A stretch of 64,000 nucleotides of DNA from Dysosmobacter sp. Marseille-Q4140 (GTDB lineage Bacteria > Bacillota > Clostridia > Oscillospirales > Oscillospiraceae), in the NCBI GenBank assembly GCA_018228705.1, contig CP073694.1:2356001-2420000 (forward strand). Reading direction: 5' to 3'. The position numbers and the translations under genes were made by a program. Every line of letters begins with the position of its first letter. Within the stretch, counting starts at the first letter, position 1. Below are positions 51,663 to 61,101 of the stretch, in pieces. The notes under the pieces were generated by a model. It made no database searches, had not been told where the DNA came from, and saw only the letters and a program-made list of their open reading frames with translations.

Positions 51663-52181
51663 TCACAGCAGCTTTTCGTAGCAGTTCAGCGTCTCATGGA
51701 TGAACCCCATGAAGAAGAACTCCGCCGCCCCGGCGTACCGGTAGCCGATGGAGGGATAGAGGCGGTTGGCGGGGAGGTTCCCCTCCCAGGTGTCCAGCCG
51801 GATGACGGTCTTGCCCTGGCGGCGGCACTCGGTCTCGCAGAAGGCCGCCAGTTCCCGGGCCAGGCCCCGCCCGGACCAGTCCGGGTGGATGCACAGCGTG
51901 TGGATCACGCCCACCTGGTCCCGCCGGGCCGGGATGGACCAGGGGATGGCGTCGTACTCCGGCAGCTGATCGCCGTTGAGGTTCACCACGCCCCAGAGGG
52001 CGCCGCCCTCCTCGCCCACGTACAGGGTCCCTGCCTCCAGGGCGGCGCGGGCGGTGTCGGCGGTGGGGTATTTGCCCCGCTGCCAGTTGGTGTAGACGGG
52101 GCCCTGCTCCTCCCGGTCCAGAATGGCGTTGTAGATGGCCTCCACGCCGGGCAGGTCGGCGGCCGTGGCTTTTCGGATCAT
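51663..52181 (-). CDS. GNAT-family N-acetyltransferase
   Basis: 172 residues. The GNAT fold is seen from MIRKATAADLPGVEAIYNAIL, the acetyl-CoA-binding loop HPDWSGRGLARELAAFCE (R/Q-x-x-G-x-G/A pattern, here SGRGLA) and RLDTWEGNLPANRLYPSIGYRYAG near the C-terminus. Substrate unknown. The gene stands alone between the XRE regulator and ftsH. Confidence 0.88.
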   Translation of the reverse strand: MIRKATAADLPGVEAIYNAILDREEQGPVYTNWQRGKYPTADTARAALEAGTLYVGEEGGALWGVVNLNGDQLPEYDAIPWSIPARRDQVGVIHTLCIHPDWSGRGLARELAAFCETECRRQGKTVIRLDTWEGNLPANRLYPSIGYRYAGAAEFFFMGFIHETLNCYEKLL

Positions 52182-52232
52182 GGATGTACCTCCTCATGGA
52201 TTTCGCCGCCCCGGCGGCAGACCGGGGAGGAT

Positions 52233-52264
52233 GAAAACGGCGCGCCGCCGGGGCAGCGCGCCGT
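52233..52264 (-). terminator. intrinsic terminator of ftsH
   Basis: A 9 bp stem (52237-52245/52256-52264) followed on the minus strand by TTTTC; on the plus strand a six-T run follows shortly, so it may act in both directions. Confidence 0.7.
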
Positions 52265-52276
52265 TGCTTTTTTGGA

Positions 52277-54424
52277 TCAGTTCTGCGGGGCGTCCGACTT
52301 GTTCTCCGCCGGAGTGCTTTCCGCCGGGGCGTCCGAGGCGGAGGGCTGCTCCGCCGGGGCCTCCGCCTGGACGGGCTGGTCCTCCGGGAGCTCCGGGGCC
52401 TCGATCTTCTGGGAGATCATGTGGACCTTCTTGGCCGCCGGCTCGATCACGTCCGGGGTGGAGGGACGGAAGCCGTCCTGCCGGGTGGAGGCGTAGGGGT
52501 TCTCCACCAGAGCGGGGTCCCGGCCTTCGATGATGGCCACCATCTCCGCGCCGGTGATGGTCTCCTTCTCCATCAGGTAGGCCACCACCTTGTCCATGTC
52601 ATCCCGGCTCTCTTGGATGACCTCCACGGCGGCCTTGTAGCACTTGTCCAGCAGCTCCTTGACCGCCTGGTCCATGCGGGCGGCGGTGTCCTGGGCGCAG
52701 TCCATGCCGTAGCCGCCGTCCAGGTACTGGTTGCGGCGGGAGGCCAGGGCCATCATGCCGAACTCGTCGCTCATGCCGAACATGGCTACCATGTTCCGCG
52801 CCACGTTGGTGGCGTCCTGGATATCCTGGCTGGCGCCGTTGGTCATGGTGTGCATGACCACCTCCTCGGCGGCGCGGCCGCCCATGGAGACGGTGATCTT
52901 GGCCATGAGCTCGTCCTTGGTGCGCAGCTCCGTCTTGTCCTCCTCGGGCATCAGCAACGTGTAGCCCAGAGACCCCTGGGTGTGGGGGACAATGGTGATC
53001 TTCTGGACCGGCTCGGTGTTCTTCTGCTTGTAAGCCACCATGGCGTGGCCCACCTCGTGGTAGGCCACCAGCTTCTTCTCGAACTCGGTGAGGACGCTGC
53101 CCTTTTTCTCCGTGCCGGCGATGACCAGCTCAAAGGCGGCCAGCAGGTCCTCCTGGGTCACCAGTTTGCGGCCCTTGCGCACGGCCCGGAGGGCCGCCTC
53201 GTTGACCAGGTTGGCAAGGTCCGCGCCCACGCACCCGGCGGTGGCCAGGGCCACCTTCTTGAGGTCCACGTCCTCGCCCAGCTTGATGTTGCGGGTGTGG
53301 ACCTGGAGCGTGGCGATGCGCCCGGCCAGGTTGGGCCGGTCGATGGTGATGCGCCGGTCGAAGCGGCCGGGCCGGAGCAATGCCTGGTCCAAGACCTCGG
53401 GGCGGTTGGTGGCGGCCAGAAGGATGACGCCCTTGGTGGGGTCGAAGCCGTCCATCTCCGCCAGCAGCTGGTTGAGGGTCTGCTCCCGCTCGTCATTGCC
53501 GCCCATGCGGTTGTCGCGGGACTTGCCGATGGTGTCGATCTCGTCGATGAACACGATGCAGGGGGCCACCTTGCTGGCCTCCTTAAAGAGGTCCCGGACG
53601 CGGGATGCACCCACGCCCACGAACATCTCCACGAAGTCGGAGCCGGAGATGGAGAAGAAGGGCACGTTGGCCTCGCCGGCCACGGCCTTTGCAAGCAGGG
53701 TCTTGCCGGTGCCCGGAGGGCCCACCAGCAGCGCGCCCTTGGGGAGCTTGGCGCCGATCTCCGTGTATTTCTGGGGGTTGTGGAGGAAGTCGATGATCTC
53801 CGTCAAAGACTCCTTGGCCTCGTCCTGACCGGCCACGTCCCGGAAGGTGACGCCGGTGGATTTCTCCATGTACACCTTGGCGTTGGCCTTGCCCACGCCG
53901 CCGATGCCGCCGATGCCTCCCATGCCGCCCTTTTTGTTGATCCAGCGCATGGCCAGGGAGAACATCAGGAAGATGAACACGAAGGGCACCACATAGCTGA
54001 TGAGGACCGCCAGAATGGGGTTCATGGCGGCCTGATAGGGCTCACCCAGAGGGACGCCGGCCTCCTCGCAGCGGGCGGTGATGGCGTCGCCGCTCTCCGT
54101 GGGGACGCAGTAGAGGTGGTAGTCCGTCTCATAGGTGGTCCCGGTCTCCGGGTCCTTGTACACGTACCCCTCCACGGGGGTGATGACCAGGGTGCCCTCG
54201 GTGCTGTCCACCTGGACCTCGCGGACCTGGCCCTCCTCCAGCAGGTCCAGGAAATCCGTGTACCGGATCTCCGCGGAGCCGGTGTGGCTGGCAGCGCTTC
54301 CCAGGTAATTGCTGGCATAGCTGATGACGATGGTCAGCAGCGCCGCCCAGCACAGCAGGGAGATCACGCCCCGCCAGTTGCTGTTTTTGTCGTTTTTGTT
54401 GTTTTTGTTGTCGTTTTGGTTCAT
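52277..54424 (-). CDS. ftsH: ATP-dependent zinc metalloprotease FtsH
   Basis: 715 residues. Two membrane segments (about 20-42 and 140-162) flank an outer loop. The AAA module has [17 protein letters not shown] near 237 and [18 protein letters not shown]. The protease site is HEVGH near residue 455, with a later Asp ligand. A 60-residue Pro/Ala/Glu-rich C-terminal tail is added. It degrades membrane and regulatory proteins. The N-terminus is Asn/Lys-rich ([14 protein letters not shown]). Confidence 0.96.
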   Translation of the reverse strand: MNQNDNKNNKNDKNSNWRGVISLLCWAALLTIVISYASNYLGSAASHTGSAEIRYTDFLDLLEEGQVREVQVDSTEGTLVITPVEGYVYKDPETGTTYETDYHLYCVPTESGDAITARCEEAGVPLGEPYQAAMNPILAVLISYVVPFVFIFLMFSLAMRWINKKGGMGGIGGIGGVGKANAKVYMEKSTGVTFRDVAGQDEAKESLTEIIDFLHNPQKYTEIGAKLPKGALLVGPPGTGKTLLAKAVAGEANVPFFSISGSDFVEMFVGVGASRVRDLFKEASKVAPCIVFIDEIDTIGKSRDNRMGGNDEREQTLNQLLAEMDGFDPTKGVILLAATNRPEVLDQALLRPGRFDRRITIDRPNLAGRIATLQVHTRNIKLGEDVDLKKVALATAGCVGADLANLVNEAALRAVRKGRKLVTQEDLLAAFELVIAGTEKKGSVLTEFEKKLVAYHEVGHAMVAYKQKNTEPVQKITIVPHTQGSLGYTLLMPEEDKTELRTKDELMAKITVSMGGRAAEEVVMHTMTNGASQDIQDATNVARNMVAMFGMSDEFGMMALASRRNQYLDGGYGMDCAQDTAARMDQAVKELLDKCYKAAVEVIQESRDDMDKVVAYLMEKETITGAEMVAIIEGRDPALVENPYASTRQDGFRPSTPDVIEPAAKKVHMISQKIEAPELPEDQPVQAEAPAEQPSASDAPAESTPAENKSDAPQN

Positions 54425-54488
54425 GTATGGAACTCCTCTCAGGTGAAAGGCAAAATACCCTTACAAATAAAGGGATGAAATCCTTGCA

Positions 54489-54497
54489 AGTATAACA
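54489..54497 (-). promoter_or_regulatory. extended -10 promoter of ftsH
   Basis: TGT followed by TATACT (54494-54489) on the minus strand gives an extended -10. A possible -35 TTGTAG lies 17 nt upstream (54517-54512). Confidence 0.55.
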
Positions 54498-54579
54498 CAG
54501 AAGCGGCGGGGCTACAAGGAAAAGCCTTGGATTTTTGATGAAATTTCTGTGAATTCCACTTTATTGTGTCCGGCGGCTA

Positions 54580-54588
54580 TGGTATACT
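54580..54588 (+). promoter_or_regulatory. extended -10 promoter of rlmB
   Basis: TGG then TATACT at 54583-54588, with only a weak -35. It has the same extended TGnTATACT form as the divergent ftsH promoter 90 bp away. Confidence 0.6.
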
Positions 54589-54666
54589 AAACTGCAAATG
54601 TGAGAAAAAGAGCCCGCTGGAAAGACCGCTCCGGCGGGGTGAAGTAGTTTGCTTGGGGGAGACACC

Positions 54667-55434
54667 ATGGACCAACAGAGAAAAAACGACCTGACCGCCG
54701 GAGCCGACGGCATCATCGAGGGCCGCAACGCCGTCATCGAGGCCCTGCGGGCCGGGGAGACCATTGATAAGATCTACCTGCAAAAGGGCGAGACGGACCG
54801 GACCCTGGGCCACATCGCCTCCACGGCCCGCGCCGCCGGCGTGGTGGTGGTGGAGGCGGACAAGCGCAAGCTGGACGCCATGAGCCGCACCCACGCCCAC
54901 CAGGGTGTCATCGCCCTGGCGGCGGTGCGGGAATATGTCAGCGTGGAGAGCATCCTCTCCGCCGCGGCAGAGAAGGGGGAGGCGCCGCTGATCGTGGTGT
55001 GCGACGAGATCTCCGATCCCCACAATCTGGGCGCCATCATCCGCACCGCCGAGTGCGCCGGGGCCCACGGGGTGGTGATCCCCAAGCGCCGCAGCGCCGG
55101 GCTCACCGCCGTGGTGGCCAAGACCTCCGCCGGCGCCGTGGCCCACATGCCCGTGGCCCGGGTGCCCAACATCCCCACGCTGCTCAAGGATCTGAAAAAG
55201 CAGGGGGTGTGGGTGTTCGGCACCGCCGCCGGAGGGACCACCTCCCTCTATGACGCGGATCTGAAGGGCCCTGCCGCCATCGTCATCGGCAGCGAGGGCG
55301 ACGGCATGACCCGCCTGGCCATGGAAACGTGCGACTTTCTCGTCAGTATCCCCATGCGGGGCAAGCTGAACTCCCTCAACGCCAGCGCCGCCGCTGCCAT
55401 TTTGCTGTACGAGGCGGTGCGCCAGAGAGGCTGA
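54667..55434 (+). CDS. rlmB: 23S rRNA (guanosine-2'-O-)-methyltransferase RlmB (TrmH/SpoU family)
   Basis: 255 residues. An N-terminal L30e-like domain (IIEGRNAVIEALRAG) precedes the SpoU knot domain with DEISDPHNLGAIIRTAEC, VIGSEGDGMTRLAME and the knot motif ISIPMRG-like SIPMRGKLNSLNASAAAAI. It methylates G2251 in 23S rRNA. The ATG at 54667 has a GGGGGAG box; it is the first of a two-gene unit with the ATPase-like gene 34 nt downstream. Confidence 0.93.
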   Translation: MDQQRKNDLTAGADGIIEGRNAVIEALRAGETIDKIYLQKGETDRTLGHIASTARAAGVVVVEADKRKLDAMSRTHAHQGVIALAAVREYVSVESILSAAAEKGEAPLIVVCDEISDPHNLGAIIRTAECAGAHGVVIPKRRSAGLTAVVAKTSAGAVAHMPVARVPNIPTLLKDLKKQGVWVFGTAAGGTTSLYDADLKGPAAIVIGSEGDGMTRLAMETCDFLVSIPMRGKLNSLNASAAAAILLYEAVRQRG

Positions 55435-55468
55435 CCTTTACGAAAACCACGGAATAAAGAGGTTGGAT

Positions 55469-57571
55469 ATGGTTCCAAAGGACGCGGACAATCGATATGA
55501 CGATCTGCTCTCCGGCGGCGTGCCCGCCGCCTCGGAGGACTACTCTCTGGAGGAGATCCTGGCGGAGTTCGGCGCAGGGGAGGAGCAGCGGCTGCTGCGG
55601 GGCACCGAGGCAGAGGAGACACCGCCCTCCGCTCCGCCGCAGCCCCGGCAGAGGGAGGCCGCTCCTGCTCAAGCCCCGGCGCAGCCCCGGCGAAAGGAGG
55701 CCGCCCCGGCCGTCCCGGCGCAGCCGGAGCCGCCGGAGGCGGAGCTGCCCCCCGCCCCCCGGCCCATCCCGCTGGAGGAAGTGGTGGGCAGCACCGTGGA
55801 CGCGGTGATGGAGGAGAGCCGGGAGCCTCTGCTCAAGCCCCGGCGGCGCCGGGGCCTGTTCTCCCGCAAGCCCATGGAGGAAGAGGAGACGGAGGAGCTG
55901 TACCAGCGGCCTCCGGCCCCTGAGCCGGAGCCGGAGGCAGAGCCCATCGGGCCGGAGCCGGACCTTGTGGATGTGTCGGAGGCCTGCCGCCGGGAGAGCC
56001 GGATCCTCAGCGCACCCCTGCCAGCGGCGGCGGTGGTGTCGCTGCTGCCGGCGGTGCTGCTGGCGGCGGAGACCTACGGGCTGGAGATCCCCTTCTGGAC
56101 CGGACAGGTGAAAAACCAGTGCCTGGTGCTGCTGGGCTGTCTGGCGGTGGTGTCGCTGCTGGCCCGGCGGGTGTACCTGCGGGCGTTCCGGCTGCTGAGC
56201 CGCAGGCGCTGCTCCAGCCAGCTGCTGGCAGTGCTGTCGGCTCTGGCCTCGGCGGCGGACTGTGTGCTGTATCTGACGTCCCAGGCCCGTTCCGCCGCCA
56301 TGCCCTACGCCGCCGTCAGCTGTATGGCGCTGACCTTCGCCCTGTGGGGCGCCGCCCGGGAGGGCGAGGGTTATCGGGATACCTTTCGGGCGGCGGCTGT
56401 GGACGACGAGCCGCCGTACCTGGTGACGGAGACGGAGCGGGGCGCCTGCAAGCAGCGGGGCGCTGTGCGGGGGTTCTACACCACCGCCGTCCGGGACGAC
56501 GCGGTGACGGTCTGGCAGGCGGTGCTGCTGCCGGTGGTGCTGGTGGCCACGGTGGTGTTTGCCGGGCTCAGCTCCCTGGGCCAGGGCAGGGGGGCGGACT
56601 TCCTGCTCAACTGGTCCGCCATATTGGCGGCGGGAGCTACCTTCGCCCTGCCCCTTTGCTGGGCGCTGCCCTTTTCCAAGCTGGCCCGCCACCTGCAAAA
56701 AACCGGCTGCGCCGTGGCCGGCTGGAGCGGGGCGGAGAAGATCAGCAGCCAGCGCCGCATGATTTTGACCGACGGGGACCTCTTTCCCCCGGGCACCATC
56801 CAGCTCAACGGCGTCAAGGTCTTTGGCGAGGAGCTGGGACAGGCCGCCTCTTACGCGGCCACGCTGGCCCGGTGCGCCGGGTGCGGCCTGGAGCGGGTCT
56901 TTGACGGGCTGCTGCGCAGCGAGGGCGGCCGCTATCAGGAGGCCCAGGACTTCAGCTTCTACGAGGAGGGCGGCTATTCCGCCACCATCCACGGTGAGAC
57001 GGTGCTGCTGGGCACCGCCTCCTTCATGCGGAAGATGGAGGTGCGCCTGCCGGGGAACATCAACCTCAAGACCGGGATCTTCCTGGCGGTGGACCGGCAG
57101 CTGGCCGCGGCCTTCGCGGTGAAGTACCACGCCGCCGAGAATGTGGATTTCGCTCTGCGGATGATGCGCCGCAGCCGGGTGACGCCGGTGCTGGCGTCCC
57201 GGGACCCCAACATCACCCCGGCCCTTTTGAAGCGCAAGTTCCACAAGGGCGTGAAGGTGGAGTACCCGGACCTGACGGACCGGGTGGCCCTCAGCGAGGC
57301 GGAGCAGGACCGGGGACTGCCCCGGGCGCTGATCTTCCGGGAGGGCCTGCTGCCCTATGCTGAGGCCGTGTGCGGCAGCCGCCGGCTGTGCCGGGCGGTG
57401 CGGCGGGCGGCGGGGCTGTCCTTCTTCGCCAGTGCCGCCGGGACGCTGCTGACGTCCTATCTGGCGTTCCAGGGGTCCTACGACCTGCTCTCCCCGCTGG
57501 CGCTGCTGGTGTTCAGCCTGCTGTGGACGGCGCCGGTGCTGCTGATGGCCGACTGGACCGGCCGCTACTGA
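55469..57571 (+). CDS. P1B-type ATPase-like membrane protein lacking the phosphorylation and A-domain motifs (pseudo-P-type ATPase)
   Basis: 700 residues from the ATG 6 nt after GAGG. Residues 1-175 are low-complexity Pro/Glu/Ala. Six or more membrane segments lie between 175 and 420 and two at the C-terminus. Residues 392-440 follow the P1B pattern, but FALPLCWALP stands where CPCAL..P is usual, and ILTDGDLFPPG where FDKTGTLTxG is usual, so the phosphorylated Asp is missing. No TGES motif is present. A nucleotide-domain-like part (YSATIHGETVLLGTASFM) remains. It cannot be a normal pump; a sensor or partner role is possible. It follows rlmB by 34 nt. Confidence 0.72.
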   Translation: MVPKDADNRYDDLLSGGVPAASEDYSLEEILAEFGAGEEQRLLRGTEAEETPPSAPPQPRQREAAPAQAPAQPRRKEAAPAVPAQPEPPEAELPPAPRPIPLEEVVGSTVDAVMEESREPLLKPRRRRGLFSRKPMEEEETEELYQRPPAPEPEPEAEPIGPEPDLVDVSEACRRESRILSAPLPAAAVVSLLPAVLLAAETYGLEIPFWTGQVKNQCLVLLGCLAVVSLLARRVYLRAFRLLSRRRCSSQLLAVLSALASAADCVLYLTSQARSAAMPYAAVSCMALTFALWGAAREGEGYRDTFRAAAVDDEPPYLVTETERGACKQRGAVRGFYTTAVRDDAVTVWQAVLLPVVLVATVVFAGLSSLGQGRGADFLLNWSAILAAGATFALPLCWALPFSKLARHLQKTGCAVAGWSGAEKISSQRRMILTDGDLFPPGTIQLNGVKVFGEELGQAASYAATLARCAGCGLERVFDGLLRSEGGRYQEAQDFSFYEEGGYSATIHGETVLLGTASFMRKMEVRLPGNINLKTGIFLAVDRQLAAAFAVKYHAAENVDFALRMMRRSRVTPVLASRDPNITPALLKRKFHKGVKVEYPDLTDRVALSEAEQDRGLPRALIFREGLLPYAEAVCGSRRLCRAVRRAAGLSFFASAAGTLLTSYLAFQGSYDLLSPLALLVFSLLWTAPVLLMADWTGRY

Positions 57572-57596
57572 GCCGGAACCCACCCGAAAAACAGCG

Positions 57597-57619
57597 GAGG
57601 GCCGCCCGCCGGGCGGCCC
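57597..57619 (+). terminator. hairpin after the ATPase-like gene
   Basis: A 10 bp perfect GC stem (57597-57606/57610-57619, loop GCC), followed by TTCATTGATT rather than a T-run. Confidence 0.6.
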
Positions 57620-57764
57620 TTCATTGATTGATTGGAAGAATGCCGTAAGGCCCCCATTGTCTGCCGGAACGCTGCGCGGGCACAAAAACGCCCGGGAGCA
57701 GTGGGACCTGTTCCGGGCGGCACCGGGGCTGTTATAAAATTCATGTGAATGGAGGCAAGCTGCC

Positions 57765-59033
57765 ATGAAAAGAAGATTCCTCGCCGTATGCTGTGCCCTG
57801 GCCCTGGTGCTGGGTGCCGTTCCCGCCGCCGGCGCCCTGGAGGGGGAGGCCCGGCGCGCCGCCGATATCCTGGTGACCCTGGGCCTGACGGACGATGCCG
57901 GCGATCTTACCGCCCCCGCAACCCGGGGCCAGGCGGCGGAGCTGCTGGTGAAGCTGGCCGGAGCGGAGCAGGAGGCCGCGGCCTCCCGCTGGACCGCCGG
58001 GTTCCTGGACGTGACGGCCCAGGCGGCCGCCGCCGTGAACTACGCCGCCCGCCAGGGCTGGATCAGCGGCGTTACGGCCACGGCCTTCCAGCCCGGCAGG
58101 ACCGTCACCGCCAATGCCTGGAGCGCCTTTTTGCTGCGGATGCTGGGATACAGCGACAAGGACGGGGACTTCACCGTCACTGACGCCGCCCGCTTTGCCC
58201 AGCGGATCGGGCTCTTTCCCGCCGCCTGGGACGGCGCCATGACCCTGGGTGACCTGTATGAGACCGCCGCCGCGGCTCTGACCTTCTCCTACCGGGACGG
58301 CAGCGGCACCGTGATCGGCCGCATGGTGGAACAGGGTGCCGTCACCCGCTCCGCGGCCAACGCCCTGGGGCTCCTGACCCCCACCCTCACCGCCCGGCAG
58401 GCGGCGGACCGGTACGCCTCCGCCGTGTTCTGCCTCCAGGTCTACGAGAGCCAGGAGGCACTTCGGGAGAATACGCCCTCCGCCGCGGCCAGCGGCTTCT
58501 TCATCCGTGAGGACGGACTGGCGGTTACCAATTACCACTCCATCGAAGGAGGGGAGACCGCCTTCGCCATCCTCTCCACAGGAGAGGTCTGCGCCGTGGA
58601 GAGCGTGGTCTACTATGACAGCGGCATCGACATCGCGGTGCTCCGGATCGCCCGGACCACCCGGGACGGCACCGCTGTTTCCGCTTTCAACCATCTGGAC
58701 ATGGTTTCCACCGCCGACGTCCGCCCCGGCGACACGGTCTACACCATCAGCAACCCCCTGGGCATGGGCCTGGCCGTCAGCACCGGCGTCATCAGCGCCA
58801 CAGACCGGGAGGTGGAGCGCTACGCTCTGCCCTGCATCATGAACACCGCCGACATCTCCCAGGGCAGCAGCGGCGGCGCGCTGCTCAACGAGTATGGCCA
58901 GGCCATCGCCGTCACCTCCGGCGCCTACCTCTACGGCAACAACATGTATCTGGCCGTCCCCATCGACCCGGTCCTCACCGCGGACCTGACGGTCCCCGGC
59001 CAGCCCCTGGCAAAGGCCTCCGGCGCCGCCTGA
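57765..59033 (+). CDS. secreted HtrA-like serine protease with N-terminal SLH-like repeats
   Basis: 422 residues. A signal peptide (1-24, cleavage near AAGA) is followed by about 180 residues with SLH-like features (TRGQAAELLVKLAG, YAARQGWISGV, FQPGRTVTANAWS). The trypsin-like domain (about 215-410) has a full triad: His258 in TNYHSI, Asp289 in SGIDIAVLRI and Ser369 in GSSGG. No PDZ domain follows. It probably acts at the cell wall. GGAGG lies 9 nt before the ATG; TATAAA at 57733-57738 may be the -10. Confidence 0.88.
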   Translation: MKRRFLAVCCALALVLGAVPAAGALEGEARRAADILVTLGLTDDAGDLTAPATRGQAAELLVKLAGAEQEAAASRWTAGFLDVTAQAAAAVNYAARQGWISGVTATAFQPGRTVTANAWSAFLLRMLGYSDKDGDFTVTDAARFAQRIGLFPAAWDGAMTLGDLYETAAAALTFSYRDGSGTVIGRMVEQGAVTRSAANALGLLTPTLTARQAADRYASAVFCLQVYESQEALRENTPSAAASGFFIREDGLAVTNYHSIEGGETAFAILSTGEVCAVESVVYYDSGIDIAVLRIARTTRDGTAVSAFNHLDMVSTADVRPGDTVYTISNPLGMGLAVSTGVISATDREVERYALPCIMNTADISQGSSGGALLNEYGQAIAVTSGAYLYGNNMYLAVPIDPVLTADLTVPGQPLAKASGAA

Positions 59034-59056
59034 GGCCGCCCTCCGCGCAGCAAAAG

Positions 59057-59081
59057 GCCGCCCCTTTCGGGGCGGCTTTTT
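59057..59081. terminator. intrinsic terminator after the protease gene
   Basis: An 8 bp GC stem (59057-59064/59069-59076, loop TTTC) followed by TTTTT, with As on the left; it also serves the converging phosphatase gene. Confidence 0.85.
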
Positions 59082-59097
59082 CCGTCTGTGGTATTTG

Positions 59098-59766
59098 TCA
59101 GCGGCAGTCCCCGTGATCCAGCAGGAACGCCTCCAGCTCCTCCGCCGTCCGGACCACCGCCACGGCGCCGGCCTGCGCCAGCTCGCCGGGGGCGGCGTAG
59201 CCGAAGAACTCCACGCCCACGCAGTCGATGCCGCATTCCCGGGCGCCCAGCACGTCGAACTTCCGGTCGCCCACCATCAAAATGGCGGGTTTGTCGGCCT
59301 CGGTGAGGCCCAGGCGGCGCATGGTCTCCCGGATCACGTCCGCCTTGCTCCAGTCTCCCACCGGCGGGCTGCCGGTGATGGCCGCCATGGAGGGCGCGAA
59401 ACCGAACTTCTCACAGATGGGCACGCACATCTCCTCCGGCTTGGAGGAGGCCAGTGCCAGCACGAAGCCCCGCTCCTTCAGCCGCGCGCACAGCTCCGGC
59501 ATCCCGGGAGCCGCGGCGTTTTCAAACTTCCCGATGGGCGCGTAGCGCTCCCGGAACAGACGGATGCCCTCCAGGGCCTCCTCCTCGGTGAAGCCGCAGT
59601 ACTCCATGTAGGAGTCCTGAAGGGGCGGGCCGATGAAGTTCAGCAGCGTCTCCGTCGGCGGGACGGGCCGTCCCATCTTCTCCAGAGCGTAGCGCAGGCA
59701 GTTGAGGATGCCCTCCTTGGAGTCGGTCAGGGTCCCGTCCAGATCAAAAAATATGTAGTGATACAT
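59098..59766 (-). CDS. HAD-superfamily hydrolase, phosphoglycolate phosphatase-like
   Basis: 222 residues from the ATG at 59766. HAD motif I is FFDLDGTLTDS, motif II LALASSKPEE, and motif III with motif IV is KADVIRETM...MVGDRKFDVLGA. A helical cap (20-80) makes it a C1-type phosphatase of the Gph/PpaX kind. It should dephosphorylate a small metabolite in the cytosol; the substrate is not determined. A GGAGA box precedes the start. Confidence 0.88.
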   Translation of the reverse strand: MYHYIFFDLDGTLTDSKEGILNCLRYALEKMGRPVPPTETLLNFIGPPLQDSYMEYCGFTEEEALEGIRLFRERYAPIGKFENAAAPGMPELCARLKERGFVLALASSKPEEMCVPICEKFGFAPSMAAITGSPPVGDWSKADVIRETMRRLGLTEADKPAILMVGDRKFDVLGARECGIDCVGVEFFGYAAPGELAQAGAVAVVRTAEELEAFLLDHGDCR

Positions 59767-59906
59767 CAAATCTTCTCCTCTTGTCTCTCACGGAGAAAAT
59801 TCTATCATGCCCGCTCCGCTTTCGCAAGGGGGCGGGAGCCGTTTTTCCTCTTTGGGCAAAAAGGAAGTGCCTCCGGGGGATTCTTTTGGAAAACATCCGC
59901 AAACAA

Positions 59907-59939
59907 ATGCCGGGGCGGTGCCAAGCACCGCCCCGGCAT
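59907..59939 (-). terminator. terminator of the XRE membrane-protein gene
   Basis: A 14 bp perfect stem (59907-59920/59926-59939) followed on the minus strand by TTTGTTTG. Confidence 0.7.
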
Positions 59940-59952
59940 GACGTCCCGGCAC

Positions 59953-60990
59953 TCAAGCCGGGCGGCCGGCTTCTCCGTCGTCCCCGCCGGTGGAGCGTGC
60001 CCGCTTCCGTCGGGAGAGGATGCTTTTCACGCCGCCGGCCAGCAGTCCCAGCCCCGTGAGGCCCCCTGCCGCCAGCACCGCCCGCCGGAGCCGCAGCCAG
60101 GGCAGCACCTCTCCGTCCCGCTGAGCCTTCATCTGGGGCCACCACTCGTCAAACCGGGCGTCCTGCATCACGTCCTCTCCGAACCGCTGGATCCAGGGGG
60201 CGATGGCGGCGTCAAACTTCCCGTCCGCCCAGACCCACAGCGCCCAGAACGCCGCCAGCCACACTCCGGCGGCAAAGAGCAGGGCCTTCTGCCCCCGATT
60301 CAGGCGCGGTCCCAAAAGCCCCCGCTCCGGCCCCGCCAGGCGCCGCCCTGCCAGGGTGAAACCCGCGATCAGCACCAGCAGCCCTGCGCAGAAGATCACG
60401 GGCTTCCACTGGTCGTGGGTATAGGGGACTGTCAAGGTCCCCAGGTCCACGCTCTCCCAGTCCGGCGTCCCCAGCCGCAGCAGGCACACGAAGGCGTACC
60501 ACTGGAGGGCGGCGGAGAGCAGGAGCTTGCGCAGCAGGTTCAGCCAGAAGGCGCCCTCTGCCTCCACGCCGCCGTACCGCACCGGGTGGGCCGCCAGCAC
60601 GAAGCCGATCCACCCCATAGCCACCGACAGGGGCAGCGCCGCCAGGCTCACATAGGGAATGCCCAGCCGCGCCGTCACCGCCAGGGCCAGGGATACGGCA
60701 AAACACACGTCGAACCGCAGCCGCAGCCGGGACATGAGCCGCCGCTTCAGCGCCGCCGTCTCCGGCGGGCTCTCCTGCCGCAGGGTCTGGCCCGCCAGAA
60801 TGTCGTCGGCGGTGACGCCGTACAGCTCCGCCAGGGCCGGCAGTACCGTGATCTCCGGGAGCCCTCCCCCGGTCTCCCACTTGCTGACGGTCTTGTTGGA
60901 AACGCCCAGGATCTCCGCCGCGGCCTCCTGGGTCAGCCCCTTGGCCTTTCGCAGCATGGCGAGATACGCCCCGGTCTTGTTGGTGTCCAT
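59953..60990 (-). CDS. XRE-family regulator fused to a polytopic membrane domain
   Basis: 345 residues. Residues 1-65 form a helix-turn-helix (KGLTQEAAAEILGVSNKTVSKWE). The rest has about six hydrophobic segments (95-130, 155-170, 200-220, 240-260 and 305-325) and a soluble loop with DARFDEWWPQMKAQRDG. It may sense a membrane state or act with a second protein. GAAAGGAGG precedes the ATG. Unlike the regulator at 50275, the membrane part here is several passes rather than one. Confidence 0.83.
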   Translation of the reverse strand: MDTNKTGAYLAMLRKAKGLTQEAAAEILGVSNKTVSKWETGGGLPEITVLPALAELYGVTADDILAGQTLRQESPPETAALKRRLMSRLRLRFDVCFAVSLALAVTARLGIPYVSLAALPLSVAMGWIGFVLAAHPVRYGGVEAEGAFWLNLLRKLLLSAALQWYAFVCLLRLGTPDWESVDLGTLTVPYTHDQWKPVIFCAGLLVLIAGFTLAGRRLAGPERGLLGPRLNRGQKALLFAAGVWLAAFWALWVWADGKFDAAIAPWIQRFGEDVMQDARFDEWWPQMKAQRDGEVLPWLRLRRAVLAAGGLTGLGLLAGGVKSILSRRKRARSTGGDDGEAGRPA

Positions 60991-61101
60991 GGCCGTCCTC
61001 CTTTCTCTCTGGGTCCATGCTACCGGATGGGGCGGAAACTGTCCACCCCCGCTGGCGGAAGCGGACTCTGCGGAGCGCAGACTTCCTCCAACTCCCTGGG
61101 A

